DNA from: Armillaria gallica
Taxonomy: Eukaryota; Basidiomycota; Agaricomycetes; Agaricales; Physalacriaceae
Assembly: GCA_037576215.1 (NCBI GenBank)
Contig: JBANDB010000002.1
Span: forward strand, 6,262,001 to 6,326,000
Length of the DNA: 64,000 nt
Reading direction: 5' to 3'
Shown piece by piece: positions 48,147-60,341 of the stretch (position 1 is its first letter; each line of letters starts with the position of its first letter). The notes beneath the pieces were generated by a model, which worked only from the letters and a program-made list of their open reading frames with translations, was not told where the DNA came from and made no database searches. The position numbers and the translations under genes are program-made.

Positions 48147-51100
48147 GCTTGCCTTCGTATCACTTGAATGTCGTTGCAGGCGGTAGCTGAGTATTGATAT
48201 GCTTGAATCCTTGTCACAGCTGCTGGACGATGAGAAGAAGTAGATAGGTGAATGAATATGAGGGCCAAGTCAAGCAACGATGGAATAACTTATAAGCATC
48301 CTTTTTAAAATCAAGTATATCTGGCTATGTATTCACTTGATAAATTCGCCTTCCTTCCTTCCATAGCCTCCATAGTTAACAAAATTTGTGCATGGAACGT
48401 AATTTAGTGTAAGCAAGTTCTTGATGGGAGTAAATCAAACTTAACACTCAGATAGTGCAAAAACCCCTTGGGTAATGTATCACATAGACTGCCCGATCCA
48501 ATGAGTCATCAAATGGCTGTCTAGTGAGTCCAGCGAATCTTCTGGACCAAGACATTCTCAGGTAGAGTATGATCGTGGGGGACTTTCTGATTGCAGAGGA
48601 CTAACATTATTAGTTCGTCGATTGATCCAGACCATCATAGAATTTTATGGAACAGTGATGGCGGATAGTGCTACGACAAAGCTTTAGAAACAAAAATAGA
48701 GTACTGAGCAAGTGAAACAAGATCTCATGCATAAGTTCCCTCAAAAAATGTATTATATATGCACCGTAATGCACATACTTCTCAACCAATAAATAAATAT
48801 ATTATTGTACTTCTCAACCTATTTGCATGGGCGACAGTAGTTACGTGTCAGTGGAATGTTGAATAGGGGTTCGAAGGATCTGATGACGAGAGCATCAATG
48901 GACCTTCTGCGCCTGTGACAGTTGCCCAAGTTCCCTAGAAATACTCAGTCAGCCAATGGGACTTCATCCATGATGAGAGGATTCTTCCAGTCGGGATTGC
49001 GGGATTCTGTGAGGATAGGATGAAGATATATGCCTCAAAGAATATATGCATGGATATTGGTACTTTCACAACAAAATGTCTTTCAAAGGGCACCATACAT
49101 TGTAAAATGTCAATCATTGCTTCTATTGCATTCAGGTTTTGGTGCACTGAGGAACCAGATGCCAATCCAGCTCCTCCTGATCCTGGTGGAGGATTTGGAG
49201 CCATGTTGAAAGGCCACACTGGATTAAAACGACGATGGCATGATGGCGAATGATCCTCTGAGCTTAGTCAGCACCTTATGAGGTATCCACAAGCTCCTGC
49301 CTCAACGTCCATGTCCGAGTCGTACATACGCATGATGTGGATGGATAGAGGGGAAGTTGATCATGCTTCTACTATGACAAGGTTGTCTGACTGGCTCATG
49401 TGCTAAATATCAGGGTGATCGATGATCGCTAAAAATGGGAAGGTACATACTGTAACTAACTTACTTTGAGTCCGACGTCCTCACACTTGATCTGTTCTCC
49501 GGATACAGCCACTCGATCCAGATACACCAAAAATGTTTCCATGCCGCTCTCCAGCATCCCCCTTGCAGGGCCCTGGGATGTTTTATGGAGGGTTTCCAAG
49601 ATGCAGCCCATCACTCATAACATTGGCAAGGCCCATATCTGAGGCAAAGCCTGCTGCGTTTTCTACTACTGATCCATAACTGCCTACAACTACCTATGTC
49701 CCCAAACATTAAGTCCAAAATATGCTAAAAGAGAGTGTTCAACATTTCCTCCATCGTGTCGTAACTGGCTTGTTCTTCTCTCTCCAGCATTCAATGCCCT
49801 ATCTTTAGTCGCGGACTTGACACCCTCCATCATTAACTCGTTTCTTTTTAAAACATGATCCAACTCGATCATCGTTTTGGTGAGTTCCACTCCATACCCT
49901 TCTCAATCCAAGTCTTTGAGCCCTAGAACAATTTTCTTTTCATCTTCTTGCCATTGGTGATCCGCCCATCATACCCCCGCTGCCCAGAGCGAGATGGGTT
50001 GTCTCGGGCCAAAAATCTGGCCCATGGAGATAGCATCCAAGCCATTTTGCTATAAGCGAGTCGTTCGGGAGAGCATTGAGTGTGTTGGAGGATGATGATG
50101 ACGGCAAGGCCACATGCATGTCCTAAATACGAGAACATTAGTGCATAGCAGAATGAATCATCAAAGTGGAACTCACCTTGCATGGGGATTCGATATTCAC
50201 TGCTGAGGTCTTCCACGATACAAGGATCCAACGCTGCAGCTGAAGCAACTGTAGGTGCATGTCCAATGGTTTGTGCATCGTTCTTGCTCGCCGGACAGAG
50301 ATACATTGTCTCATGCCAAAAGCGGCATGCCATGCTGATGCGTTGATTGGATTATGGAGGAAGTGACCGCATGAGTCTGCAAAAAAATAAGTCAGATCAA
50401 AAAAAAAGATGAAAAAAAGAACAGAGTGCTGCACTTGTATTCAATCCATGGACCCTCCCATTGTCCAAGAGCATCTACGATGGTTCTCCCATCGTTATTG
50501 TTGTCCTTGTCAGCCGCCCTCCCATTCCACCCTTGCTCACCAGAAGCCCATACATTGTCTCGCTATAAAGCCTGTGTGTCATTAGAAACTGTCAACCAAA
50601 GCAAGGCTATCGATAGAGGTACATACCATTCGGTAGCTACTAGGCAGGATAGTTCAGTGATACTGGTTCGATGGACTAAGGCAGTGGATGCTGAGTGAGG
50701 ACCCTGAAAGAGAGGTATGGCTAATTACTAGGGAAGGAAAATCAGTTTGTTGAAGTTGGCGATTTTGCGGCGAGGCGGTAATGGGCGATGTGGAGAAGTG
50801 GCTCTACTCCGTGAGAAGTACGCAACTGTGCGATCACAGTAGTATGAGCCTTTGTGGCCACAGCAACATGGCTTGCCATATTAGGACTGGGGCTGTTTCT
50901 GATTGGAACCTTGTGCCGGCCACATAGCTCGGCCCAAGAAGCGCTCACCTTTTAATATTACAACTTCCGTTTAAGTATGTCTTGATTTGGAGAGTGTCTT
51001 GGGCCAGTTGTTGACTCTCTAGTTGCCTATCATCATCCGGTTTGAGAATGACATTTTCTGCCTTGAACCCAGTTGTTTCGGCGAAAGTACTCTGCAGAGA

Positions 51101-51158
51101 ATTCTTTCTTACAGCTGACATCAGCACTTGGAAACTGGTATATATGATGCCCTGATGG
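48147..51158. other. Region with unrecognised minus-strand open frames
   Basis: Minus-strand frames at 50333-49923, 49219-48935 and 50948-50742 are open and could be exons of an unrecognised gene, because GT..AG-like boundaries occur near them (for example around 50174 and 50380). None shows a known motif. 48240-48930 is AT-rich with no gene seen. Confidence 0.25.
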
Positions 51159-52053
51159 GTGGCTATTGCTCGTGTTGTAATGGACATCCTTGTCGACAAA
51201 ACTATATCTCTCTCAGTGCACGCACTGTTAACACGCTACATCGAGATGGAAAACTCTGTCAATACTTTACTCAACGCTGCCCTTGGGGATCCTCATGGAC
51301 TTCAGCAACAGCTGAGCTTCATAATATCGTACGAGGCTTCCCTAGAAAGGGTATGCGACTTCATAAATTGAATATTCAGGTCTAACAGTTCCACACAGCT
51401 TCAACACGCGCTGCCCACAGAGCAAACTATTATTATCCGTGGAAAGCTTCTGATGTTCAAAAGAATCCTCCAAGAAGTGTTGGATCTTCCCCATCATCTC
51501 CCGGTCCTAATTCCTAGAGAACCCAAGCAATTAGCAGGAAGGCATACCCCCGCCTCTGTCAACCCACAGCTGCTGAAGGACTTAACCAGGAATTATGGTG
51601 GCGCTGTGAAAATAGGAAAGCTATTGGGATTCAGCACAAGGACCATCTGAAAACTCCAGCTCAAATCGAATCTGGTATTGTCCAGACAAGTGCCCTTGCA
51701 GAGCTCCTATGGTGGCCCTCCAAGGCAATTTGGCCCACCTTCCATCTCCTTCCAATCCTTTCCCCCAGGCAAGTTCTCTGATTTGTTCCCCTTATTGCTC
51801 ACTAATGCCTTTTCCAGAGCGTTTGTTGTTGTGGAAGTGTCTTTGCATATTCGTAGATGGATATTCCCGTGCAGTATTGGCAGCTTGGATTTTCGATGTT
51901 AATCAATGCAACACAGTTCCAAAGGCCGCCTTAGAGGTGGCCATGCACTTGAGGGCACCCACGCATTGTCGAGGCGATCATGGTAATAATAACATGCCAG
52001 TCAAGTGGTTTAATTGTTATCGGGGAAGCAATGGGTATACCAAGGGGAAGTGA
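51159..52053 (+). pseudogene. Integrase-core (DDE) transposase-like remnant
   Basis: The upstream part (51453-51650) ends VNPQLLKDLTRN..AVKIGKLLGFSTRTI, which looks like a helix-turn-helix before a stop. After a frame change, 51800-52053 reads FVDGYSRAVLAAWIFDVNQ, then HCRGDHGNNNM and NCYRGSNGY. The pattern VDGYSR..RGDHG..N matches the integrase core with DD-E catalytic residues that I recall from basidiomycete genomes. The first D (VDGYSR) and second D (RGDHG) are kept; the glutamate end (usually R.ERLW) is missing. Broken and non-functional. Confidence 0.5.
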
Positions 52054-53440
52054 GTATGTTTACCGGCTGTTGGTTTGGAATGTCTGACATGTCACATCCA
52101 GTTCGCCACATAACACCTCAATGGAGCTACCTGCAGTAGCGTAGGACTATCAAGACTGAATGGAGAGATGTTTCCAAGGTATGTCAAGACTCTACAAGTC
52201 CGTCAGAGTTGTCTGAAATCTGTATCTACCCCAGATCCTACATTTTCCCATGTCATCTCGTTGATAAACTTTCAACACAGAGTGTATTAGTTATAATCCT
52301 ATTGGTCAAATTCGAGTTATATTCAAGCTGTTCGGCCCCTTCAGGGCCACGATCTCCAGAGACCAGCTTTTCAGATATGAAGGCTGTATTAAGAATTATG
52401 CACATTGTTGATTTGTAAGGTTTTGCGCCCATATCTCCACCCAAATTTAGAGGAAAAAAGAAAGAGAAGAGAAAAACCCGGAAAGCTCTCTTGCTATTAC
52501 TATTGTGTAAATGTATCCGTTTTGTGTCATTCTATGCGCCTGAGATTGTATCAATTTCTTACGATCTTAAGGGCTCAAAATGAGTGTCGAGCACACATGT
52601 TATACCAAAATGCTGAAAATACAGCATCCGTAACCCGTGTTCTAATGTACACATATGATCAAGAAGAGTATAAAGAAACACAGGAAGAACAACGTTAATG
52701 GAGAAAAGTAGTAGGTACACAGCCGAATTTGCTGAAATATGCAATGACATTGTATCCAGAATTAATTCACCTAGATATTGCTTCAGAAGTGGAATCTTCG
52801 CACTACGCACTTGAAATGGCAAAGCGGCAGCGATGTTATTGTGAAACATCCAAATCTGTGATAGTGAACCAGTCAGTCCTAGAAGATGTTCTGGATCATG
52901 TTAGTAAGTAAGGTTCGCAGGCTGCTAGTTCCTTCCGCAGATTTTGTCCAGATTTACGAGCTTCAGGGGGTGTTTCTTTCCAGTAAGAGAGCGCCAGAAT
53001 TCCATATCCTTCTACTAGTAGCTGCGAGACCAGCTAAAGTCATGTTGTAATCTTCAAAATGCTCAACAAGGATGGAATAACCCACAATATTACACACCAA
53101 TCCTTTTGTCAGCATATAGTGTAGGTATAGATAGAGACAAAAATAGGCAATATACACAAATCACCCAAAACGAAGGGAAATACTACTCAGTATATGGGTG
53201 GAAGGAAGCCACAATAGATTTCAGTGTGCCGTCTGGGAGTGTGATGAGGAATAAGGATGCTAAAGGGGAGCTTGGGGGGTTGTTCCATTGGTAACTAGCG
53301 CAATGGCATCATTTATGGCAGAAGAGAGCAGGTGATCATTGGGCACACAGCCAGTGCTGAAGCTGAAGGGCGAGTGTAAGCCTGCGAAATTTGACAAGCC
53401 ACATCCCTGTTTCTGAGGAGAGCATCACCACAGATAGTCA
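52054..53440. other. Interval without a recognised gene
   Basis: AT-rich. A few short open frames (for example 52559-52849 minus and 53106-53294 plus) show no motifs. It looks like decayed repeat DNA. Confidence 0.25.
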
Positions 53441-53441
53441 C

Positions 53442-54350
53442 CTAGCAATACCGAGGAGGATGGCAAATAAAGGTCTTCTGAATGCGCTTGAGCTCAGCCA
53501 ATGTCAATGTTGATGGAGACATCACATGCAGACATTCGATCAACAGTGGCCCTAAGTAGTAGTAGACATCGCACTGGCAACGGTTCCTATCAAGGGAACA
53601 GCCAATGTTTTCTGCACTGTTGTTGACAAACAAGGCAACATCGCGAAGAACCCATGCTGCTGTGAACATCGTTGGTTTTCCGGACCAACACATCTCACGG
53701 AGTTGGATATCTTCGAAGGGACATGATGCAGATATGATTATACTAGTCCTGTATTACATGGCTGTCGGCCCATAATGCAAAAGACGCCACATATACTGGC
53801 TTGTCGTTGTAAATACTTAAATAAAATATCAATCTAAGACACCCTGAGCAGGAACCAAAGCTGCTCGAGTGGGGGGCAAGGGGATGACCACAGATGAGTG
53901 ACCTCCAGAGTAACAGCCATGATATCAGATATGAAACGATGAGGTCGACGAATGACAGTGTTATAGGTGCTGCATCCAAGCAAAGCATGGGGTTCATCCT
54001 CCACACTGACCTTGCAGAAGCGGCAGAGGCACCATCGTCGTGGAACGTATGAGCAGATATGAGTAGTCGAGTCAAGGACTTCCAATGCACAAACTGAGGC
54101 CATCGGTAGCACGGTGTTTGAGCAACATGCGAGGCTCGTCCTCCACAATAACCCTGCAGAAAGTGCAGGAATGTCGGTGAGGACAAAAGAGCGATAACAT
54201 CGGACAGTGTGGTCACTGGAGAAAGTAGCGGGAAAAGACTCCTCATACTACGGTCCAAGTGACCTCGTACAGCCATGACACAAAGCAAAGAATACTCTAC
54301 AGAGCTCATTGATGCAAAGGACACAAAAGCATGGCAGCAAGGGGTGATCC
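53442..54350 (-). pseudogene. LINE (non-LTR retrotransposon) C-terminal remnant
   Basis: On the minus strand, 54050-53834 reads RRWCLCRFCKVSVEDEPHALLGC. This C-x2-C..H-x4-C type tail is characteristic of the end of fungal LINE ORF2. About 120 bp upstream on the same strand, a second related stretch reads CTFCRVIVEDEPRMLL, so the tail motif is locally duplicated. No reverse transcriptase YADD motif was found. The piece 53693-53442 may be a further upstream remnant. Confidence 0.5.
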
Positions 54351-55411
54351 AGGTGCAGGATAGCAAACGAACATTCTGAGACATTTTCCGTCTGAGCGAA
54401 AAGGAGTCCAAAATGTTGCGCTAGCCCAATATGCACCCTTTCAATGATCAACAAAAGGTGCTAGCCAAGCCTCGGATACCTATTGCAAGCACATTTGAGA
54501 GTGGAAGGCAAAAAAAAGAAAAACAAGAATTCAATGGTGATGGTCTCAGTAGAAGAAAGCATTGATTAGCAAGCAAGAGGGCACATTTGGTGGTAGAAAG
54601 ATGGCAGCGAAGGTGCATATGCAGCAGGAGGCAACAAGATGATGGTGGTAGAAGAGAAAGAGTATGGGCGGAGATTCCTTCTTTGGGTGGGATGGTGCTG
54701 AATCATATGAGATGGACAAGCATTCAGATGCACAAGTGAAAAGGTGGATTTTGTTGCAGACTGCACTCTGCGATCCCAGCATTATTGCATCGACATTCAT
54801 ATGCTTCATACGTTCATCACCTGATGGGTGATATTTGACGCTAATGGAGGGCGTGAGAACAGCAAAAGAAAAAGAAAAAAACAAGACATATCTTGCCTCT
54901 TACCGTCCATCTGCCACTGTTTACCCCGCTGTTTGCTGTACTAATGACCTCTGCTTCCCTCTCCTAATACTGTATCATTTTGATTGATTCATCAGTCACG
55001 TGTCCGAGGACTCCTTGATGGCGACGAATTTTGGTGCAGGCCACAGGTCACAGGGCCTATAGGTTGTCTACATCTGGCCTATAAAGGTAATTTATGGTCA
55101 AATTTTCCCTGCCTGCAGTGCCAAACCTACCTATATAAGGCAATTGATGAAACCAAAATTTTGTCAATGTGGTCACAGGTCACACTGCATGATGAATCGA
55201 TCAAAATGGTACAGTAACTTCTGCTTCCTGTTTATACTGCTACTGCCCTGGTGCTCTTCTTCATCGTTGTCGTCGCAATCTTCTAGTGGATTGTCTCAAT
55301 CAGAATCGGAATTATTTAGAGCAGCACTACTAACTTCAAGCAGAAAAGAGCAGGAAAGCTTATATAATATCACAAGCACATAAGTTCCAAGATAGCCAAG
55401 ATAGTCGAGTC

Positions 55412-55858
55412 ATGACATTATTAAGGAACGATACCCTACATACACTACTACACACTCTTTGTTCACCAACTATCCCTCATTCCCCATTTGAGGATGAAAG
55501 ACAACCTCCAGTAATTCCTCTTTCTCCACCACCGGTCGATCTATGGTCACCTAGAAATCCAGCTCGACAAGTCAAGTCCAAGAGAAGAAGAAGTATCTCT
55601 GTCCCCAACCACTCAAGTCTCCAAGAGCTGCTTCCAGGTCCCAGTTTAGCCGGATATCTATCTACTGTCGAGAGATTCTTGCTGGAGGTCGGCATGGAGA
55701 TTGAAAAAAGAGCACTGGACCAGGAGGACTTCTGGCCAGATGAGATAACCAAAATTGGTGCCACTGGTTCCAGGACATCTGCACTACTCAACTCAACTAA
55801 TGGTGGATGGGGATTCCTTCGTCAGAGGCTGACTTACCCAGCCACATCGAAAAGGTGA
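55412..55858 (+). CDS. Unrecognised open reading frame, 148 codons
   Basis: Begins MTLLRNDTLHTLLHTL, with a Pro/Ser-rich N-terminal half, an RRRSISVP basic patch and a VERFLLEVGMEIEKRALDQEDFW segment that looks helical. The frame is uninterrupted and codon use is less TG-rich than in the adjacent KDZ fragment, which starts about 190 bp downstream on the same strand. It may be a transposon accessory frame or chance. No homology recognised. Confidence 0.3.
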   Translation: MTLLRNDTLHTLLHTLCSPTIPHSPFEDERQPPVIPLSPPPVDLWSPRNPARQVKSKRRRSISVPNHSSLQELLPGPSLAGYLSTVERFLLEVGMEIEKRALDQEDFWPDEITKIGATGSRTSALLNSTNGGWGFLRQRLTYPATSKR

Positions 55859-56044
55859 TCCACTGAGCGATCGAAGAAACTGCCTCAACAGAAGGAATGC
55901 ACCCATCATCACCAAGGTCAAACTTTTTAAACTCCAAATGCAAGTATTAAGGTCACAGACAAGGAAACAGAGATTCATCAACAGGTTGATCTCAAACTTC
56001 TCCTCAAGCTCTGGAATATCCTTCCACTACGATCCTGTATGATG

Positions 56045-56600
56045 GCAGTCGGGCGGTTGAATCGGACAACAAATAGCTCTTTGTCAGACCCTGTAGCGCC
56101 ATCGTGTTTCTCTACACACTCTATAATGCAGAATCCTTGACAGCATGTAATATAAGGCTCACACTGGAAGTTTGTGTGAAGGTGGCTCAGAGATTCAACA
56201 GGATTTCCTCAATATTACATTCGCGACGTCTAAGTACTCGAACGGCCTGCCGAGCTTCATCTTCTATGATAACAATTGTCAGCTAATTCACCACACCTGG
56301 ATACAGGGAGGTGCTTACTATAACAAGATGGGGATAGCCATAGAGACCCGGTATGCAAAATCCCACACAGAGAAACTAATGAGTTTTGTGGCAAATGGTG
56401 CCTTTCTTCGAGATTTCCAGGGCTGAAGAGGGGCTGGTCACGATGAGAAGGTAGGATGGAGGTTCAATGCATCCTCAGTGGAGCAAGCGAACACCTGGTT
56501 TGGAAGAGAATCACCAATGTTGGTGCTGGAGGAGGTGCTCAGAGAGCAGGTTGCCCTAATATTGGAATAAACATAGAGGTAATTGACTCTGTGGTAGGAG
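56045..56600 (+). pseudogene. KDZ-type transposase C-terminal fragment (right arm copy)
   Basis: Plus-strand copy of the left arm, beginning at the GCAGTCGGGCGGTTG junction (about 56045). It carries SNGLPSFIFYDNNCQLIHH, QGGAYYNKMGIA, a SHTEKLMS segment, and, after a frame change, FNASSVEQANTWFG. Stops at 56426 and a frameshift break it. Several CG sites of the left copy are TG or CA here and the reverse also occurs, so both copies decayed independently. Confidence 0.5.
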
Positions 56601-56967
56601 TGCTGCCATGAAATAACAGCAGAATCCCAGTGCCCACTTGAAGCACTCCGCTCTAGGCATGGTAGGATCACCGTCATGGAATAATGGCCCAATCCCAGCG
56701 CACACTGTGATGCTAGACCTCCAGCCATGAGATGAGCAGGTTAGGTCCAGTCATCCAAGCAAATACATCACCACCATGGGATGGCAGTTGGGTGGGAGTG
56801 CGTGAGATCGACATTACTTAGAGCCAGAAGCAACTTAGTGTAGTCTTTGCACATGTTTGTATCTGAAGCTGTCAGAGTTTCAACCAGACAGGAAATTTTG
56901 CACCAAGTCCGAACCTCTTCACGACCAGCCCTATATTCAATGGCACGGGACATTGCCAACTGAACGA

Positions 56968-57082
56968 GCCAAGGTTCCACTTTGGCGCCATCTTTTGGCT
57001 CATAAACTTCTTGCCAAGGTCCCACTTTGGCAGGGTTTGAATCTCCTGATACCCAAACTCCTGCTAAGGTCCCACTTTAGCA
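56968..57082. repeat. Three tandem imperfect hairpins in the right arm
   Basis: Inverted counterparts of 42727-42841 at 56968-56987, 57012-57032 and 57062-57082, with the same stems (GCCAAGGT..ACTTTGGC and TGCTAAGGT..ACTTTAGCA). Confidence 0.6.
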
Positions 57083-57348
57083 GAGTTTGAATTGCGAATT
57101 CACGGCAAAGATTCTAAGTCATGTACACGGTACGCTCACATACAAACCAGGATGATGTTGAAGCAGGCTGACACCTCTCCAGATTGCCACTGTCTTCCAA
57201 CATGGGCACAAGTCCTTCAACAGGCACTGCTGCCACTGACAGGTATTTTCTTTTCGCCCAGTTGGCCTTATACTTGTCAGGCTGACATTGGAACAGTGTA
57301 TCCCTTCAAAAGATCGTAAGCACTAAGGACGGTGGGCAATTCGTCCTC

Positions 57349-57753
57349 TTGGGGACTGAGAGTCTTCCACCGATCCCGGTTGCCGTCACAGACCCACTTG
57401 ATGACTTTCCCCATGATCCAAAAATCTATTTGGCGTGTACCTGGTCGGTGAACTCCATATTATCTCCTGCATGTACAAGGTCACATGGGTTGAAGAAAAG
57501 AAACGCGGGGCATAAGAAAACTGAAGACAAGCATGGAGGTCAGTTTACAGAGAACTTGTCCTGGATCCCCAAACCCACTGCATGGAGAGGAAGTGGGTTT
57601 GATGTTTGTTTTTGGAGCACCGACAATGAATCATGGTGCCATCATCATGTAGCAAAATATGTAGGCAGAGACTTCAAGTGTGAGAACCAGAAAGAGTGGA
57701 GGAAAACTGTCAAGCTTCATCAGGATGCTCCCAAGGTCTCTGAAGCACTTTAA
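57349..57753 (+). pseudogene. Expanded Agaricomycete protein family of unknown function (right arm copy, deleted)
   Basis: Starts MGTESLPPIPVAVTDPLDDFPHDPKIYLACTWSVN like the left arm, then jumps to SWIPKPTAWRGSGFDVCFWSTDNESW and DFKCENQKEWRK. The middle part, including the IPLWIIWG motif, is deleted. The SWIPKP..WSTDNESW segment is missing from the left copy, so the two arms have complementary deletions. Confidence 0.6.
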
Positions 57754-57990
57754 ACAGCAGCTCACACTTTTCTTGAAGTGTATATATTGTTTCATTGTGA
57801 GTTTGTTTATCTGTGTGAGATGCTGACTGTAGTAACTAACGAAACCCTTGGAATCTTGCAGGCTAAATTGTATCATCACACGTAGGATTGTTGCCATTGA
57901 TAAGTATAGCGCTTATTGATGTCTCCCACAGCAAAAATGTATCATACAGGCAGACATAATATATCACACTCTTGACACTTTCATACGAAC

Positions 57991-58120
57991 GTCTTAAGAT
58001 GTGTTGAGGTCACGGAAGGTCAGTCTGAACATGGAACATCACAAGTACCATGTAAGGTGTCTCAAGACCGTGCAAGCAGGAAATGCCTCAAGTCCTGTGC
58101 CAATTCGAGGCCAGTCTTGA
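57991..58120. repeat. GTCTTAAGAC-related cluster, right
   Basis: GTCTTAAGAT at 57991, GTCTCAAGAC at 58059-58068 and GTCTTGAG at 58113-58120, just outside the right arm. These mirror the perfect palindromes outside the left arm. Confidence 0.45.
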
Positions 58121-60341
58121 GGTGCAGAAGTTGGAGTGCAGCCATGTGTTTCAATCTCCTTATGGACAGAGATGTTGATTTGATTTAAAGTGCACAAATG
58201 CTTGATACATTGCAGCATTAGAGCTACCGCTGCCCTTGATAATGGCACGAAGTCGTTTCTATTACCATTGATTTGCATCTCAGACAACAGCCTTCTTATC
58301 TCTTACATGGATTTGGGCCAAAGGATATTGACAACCAGCATCACAGCGTCGATGGGCAGTGGGTAGAAACAAAAAGTATGTTATGGAGATGGCACAATCT
58401 ATTTTTGAAGCTGTTCACACTCGCCTGTTCATCGCCGAACAAGGGTGTTTTGCTAGCGTGGGGAAATGCCAAGGTTTTATTGATGGTTTGGGCCCCTGTC
58501 CGAGATGTAGGATTGAACCCTGCCCAAATCCAGCGATGATGAGTCATTGACACTGCTGGAATCCTACCGGACTGCCACTAGTGAGGCACATGCATGGTCT
58601 GAATTGTAGAGTAAACATACTTATATGCCTGAGAAGTCCAAGCCCAGTGTTCTGGAAGTGTTCGAGGCAAACACAGCCTTCTGTGAGATGGTGTGACCAC
58701 ACTGCCAGAGAAGCATTATCATACAACCCCATCTTTCAGTCCACCATCAACTTGCACTGGTTTAACATGCATGAATGCACAGCCACATCCATTTTGCAAG
58801 TCGTTGCATCAGTGGTGTCTGCAGTGAGATCAGTGGCATTATGGCAGCCTGCCTGCCTGCCTGCCTGCCATCTATGGCTATCTAGATTGAGCGTGCTATC
58901 GCCCAAATGCCCCTGCACTGGGGCATATATGATAGGGATGTTTCATGCTGAGATGAGACGTACATAATTAACTTACCTGGGCACCCTCAAGTGATGGAGG
59001 AAGTTTTCAGTGCTTCGAGAACACAATTTTGCATGAAACTCCAAGTCCTGGTATAAGAATGTGTGGTACATGAAAAACTGGTCCTACATAGCATAAACTA
59101 AAAACCCATTCGCCCTGCTAGCAATGCAGCTGGGTCATCCAGGGGGACGAGGATGAAGAGAATGACACGAGTAGTCGGAAAGGTAGATAAACAATAGAAG
59201 ATTTTCATGTAAATCAACTGACTCCGAGCACCATGCCTAGATATATCAGAATGTAAACCTATCTATATGTATCTGCATCTGTATCAATCAACAGAGGACT
59301 ACTGCTGCAGTGCCTACAGCGTTACTGCCTTCAGGGATTACCATATACGAACATGATAGGAACTTAGGGTGCTATGCTGCCTAAGGAATGCTCATTCTCA
59401 CTGCAGTCAACGAAATCATGCCAAATGAATCATCACTGCGCGACGCATCTCCAAGTCCCTGCGCCTCCTGTGATCTCCGCATAGCCAAGTAGGTGCTGTG
59501 AACATGGCTGGTACAAGTCTGAGGTTCAACTTGCAATTTTGGAATACCACTTGCCCCTCTTACCCATGAAGTTGCTCATAAAAGGACGATCCTCGTTATC
59601 TCGGACTCATAATCCTAGGACCGAAAAGGCTGAAAACATTTTAAACAAGGAAGACTGGCTATGGAACCAACTTATTCTTTTTAAGTTCTCCTACGGGCTT
59701 GGACATAGATACACCGACTGGGGTTCCCCTCAAGTTGGAAGGGGAAATCTCTTTGAAGCTTTCTGTGTGCTTCCATGTTGCTTCATCATGTTTCAGTCCC
59801 AACTTTGTACCTTGAAATCCCATGGAACATGTACTACTTAGTATGTTATATATATGCTGAACCAATGAAGGAAGCACTTCCAAAGCTTATAAAGGCCTAC
59901 TTGCAATGATTCCATGTTCGGTACCATAGCACTTGTGTATGTAGTACAGCACCGGTCAGTTTCCTTCTCAGGAACATTGACCAGAATAAATATCTTCTTC
60001 CATGTCGTGGCAGCCATGTTACGACCTCGTGATTCTCATCATTGTTATTAGGCTCTATTTGGTATTGTTTGTACAATAGCTAGACCTACCAGTGTGACCC
60101 ATCGACACTTGTTCATTGTAGGGGGCCGGTCACAGGATACACAGGCATACACGGAACAAATCTAAACAAAATCTTTGCCAGATCTTCGACTAAAATTACT
60201 TGACTCCCAGGCCGATCACTTCAGGTTGACTTCATCAAAACAAGTTTCTTCGATGGCCATGAGATTGGTGCCAGGCACCTGGTATTGAATTCTACTGCCT
60301 CTATATTGAGTCGGTCTTCCTTGCTCCTTGACTAGTAACTC
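58121..60341. other. Interval without a recognised gene
   Basis: Only short open frames with no motifs. A (GCCT)n microsatellite lies at about 58850-58868. The sequence around 58270-58550 is open but has in-frame stops. Nothing else is supported. Confidence 0.3.

Noticed and set aside
58850..58868. GCCT repeat as a possible regulatory tract
   Set aside because: An ordinary short microsatellite with no associated gene.
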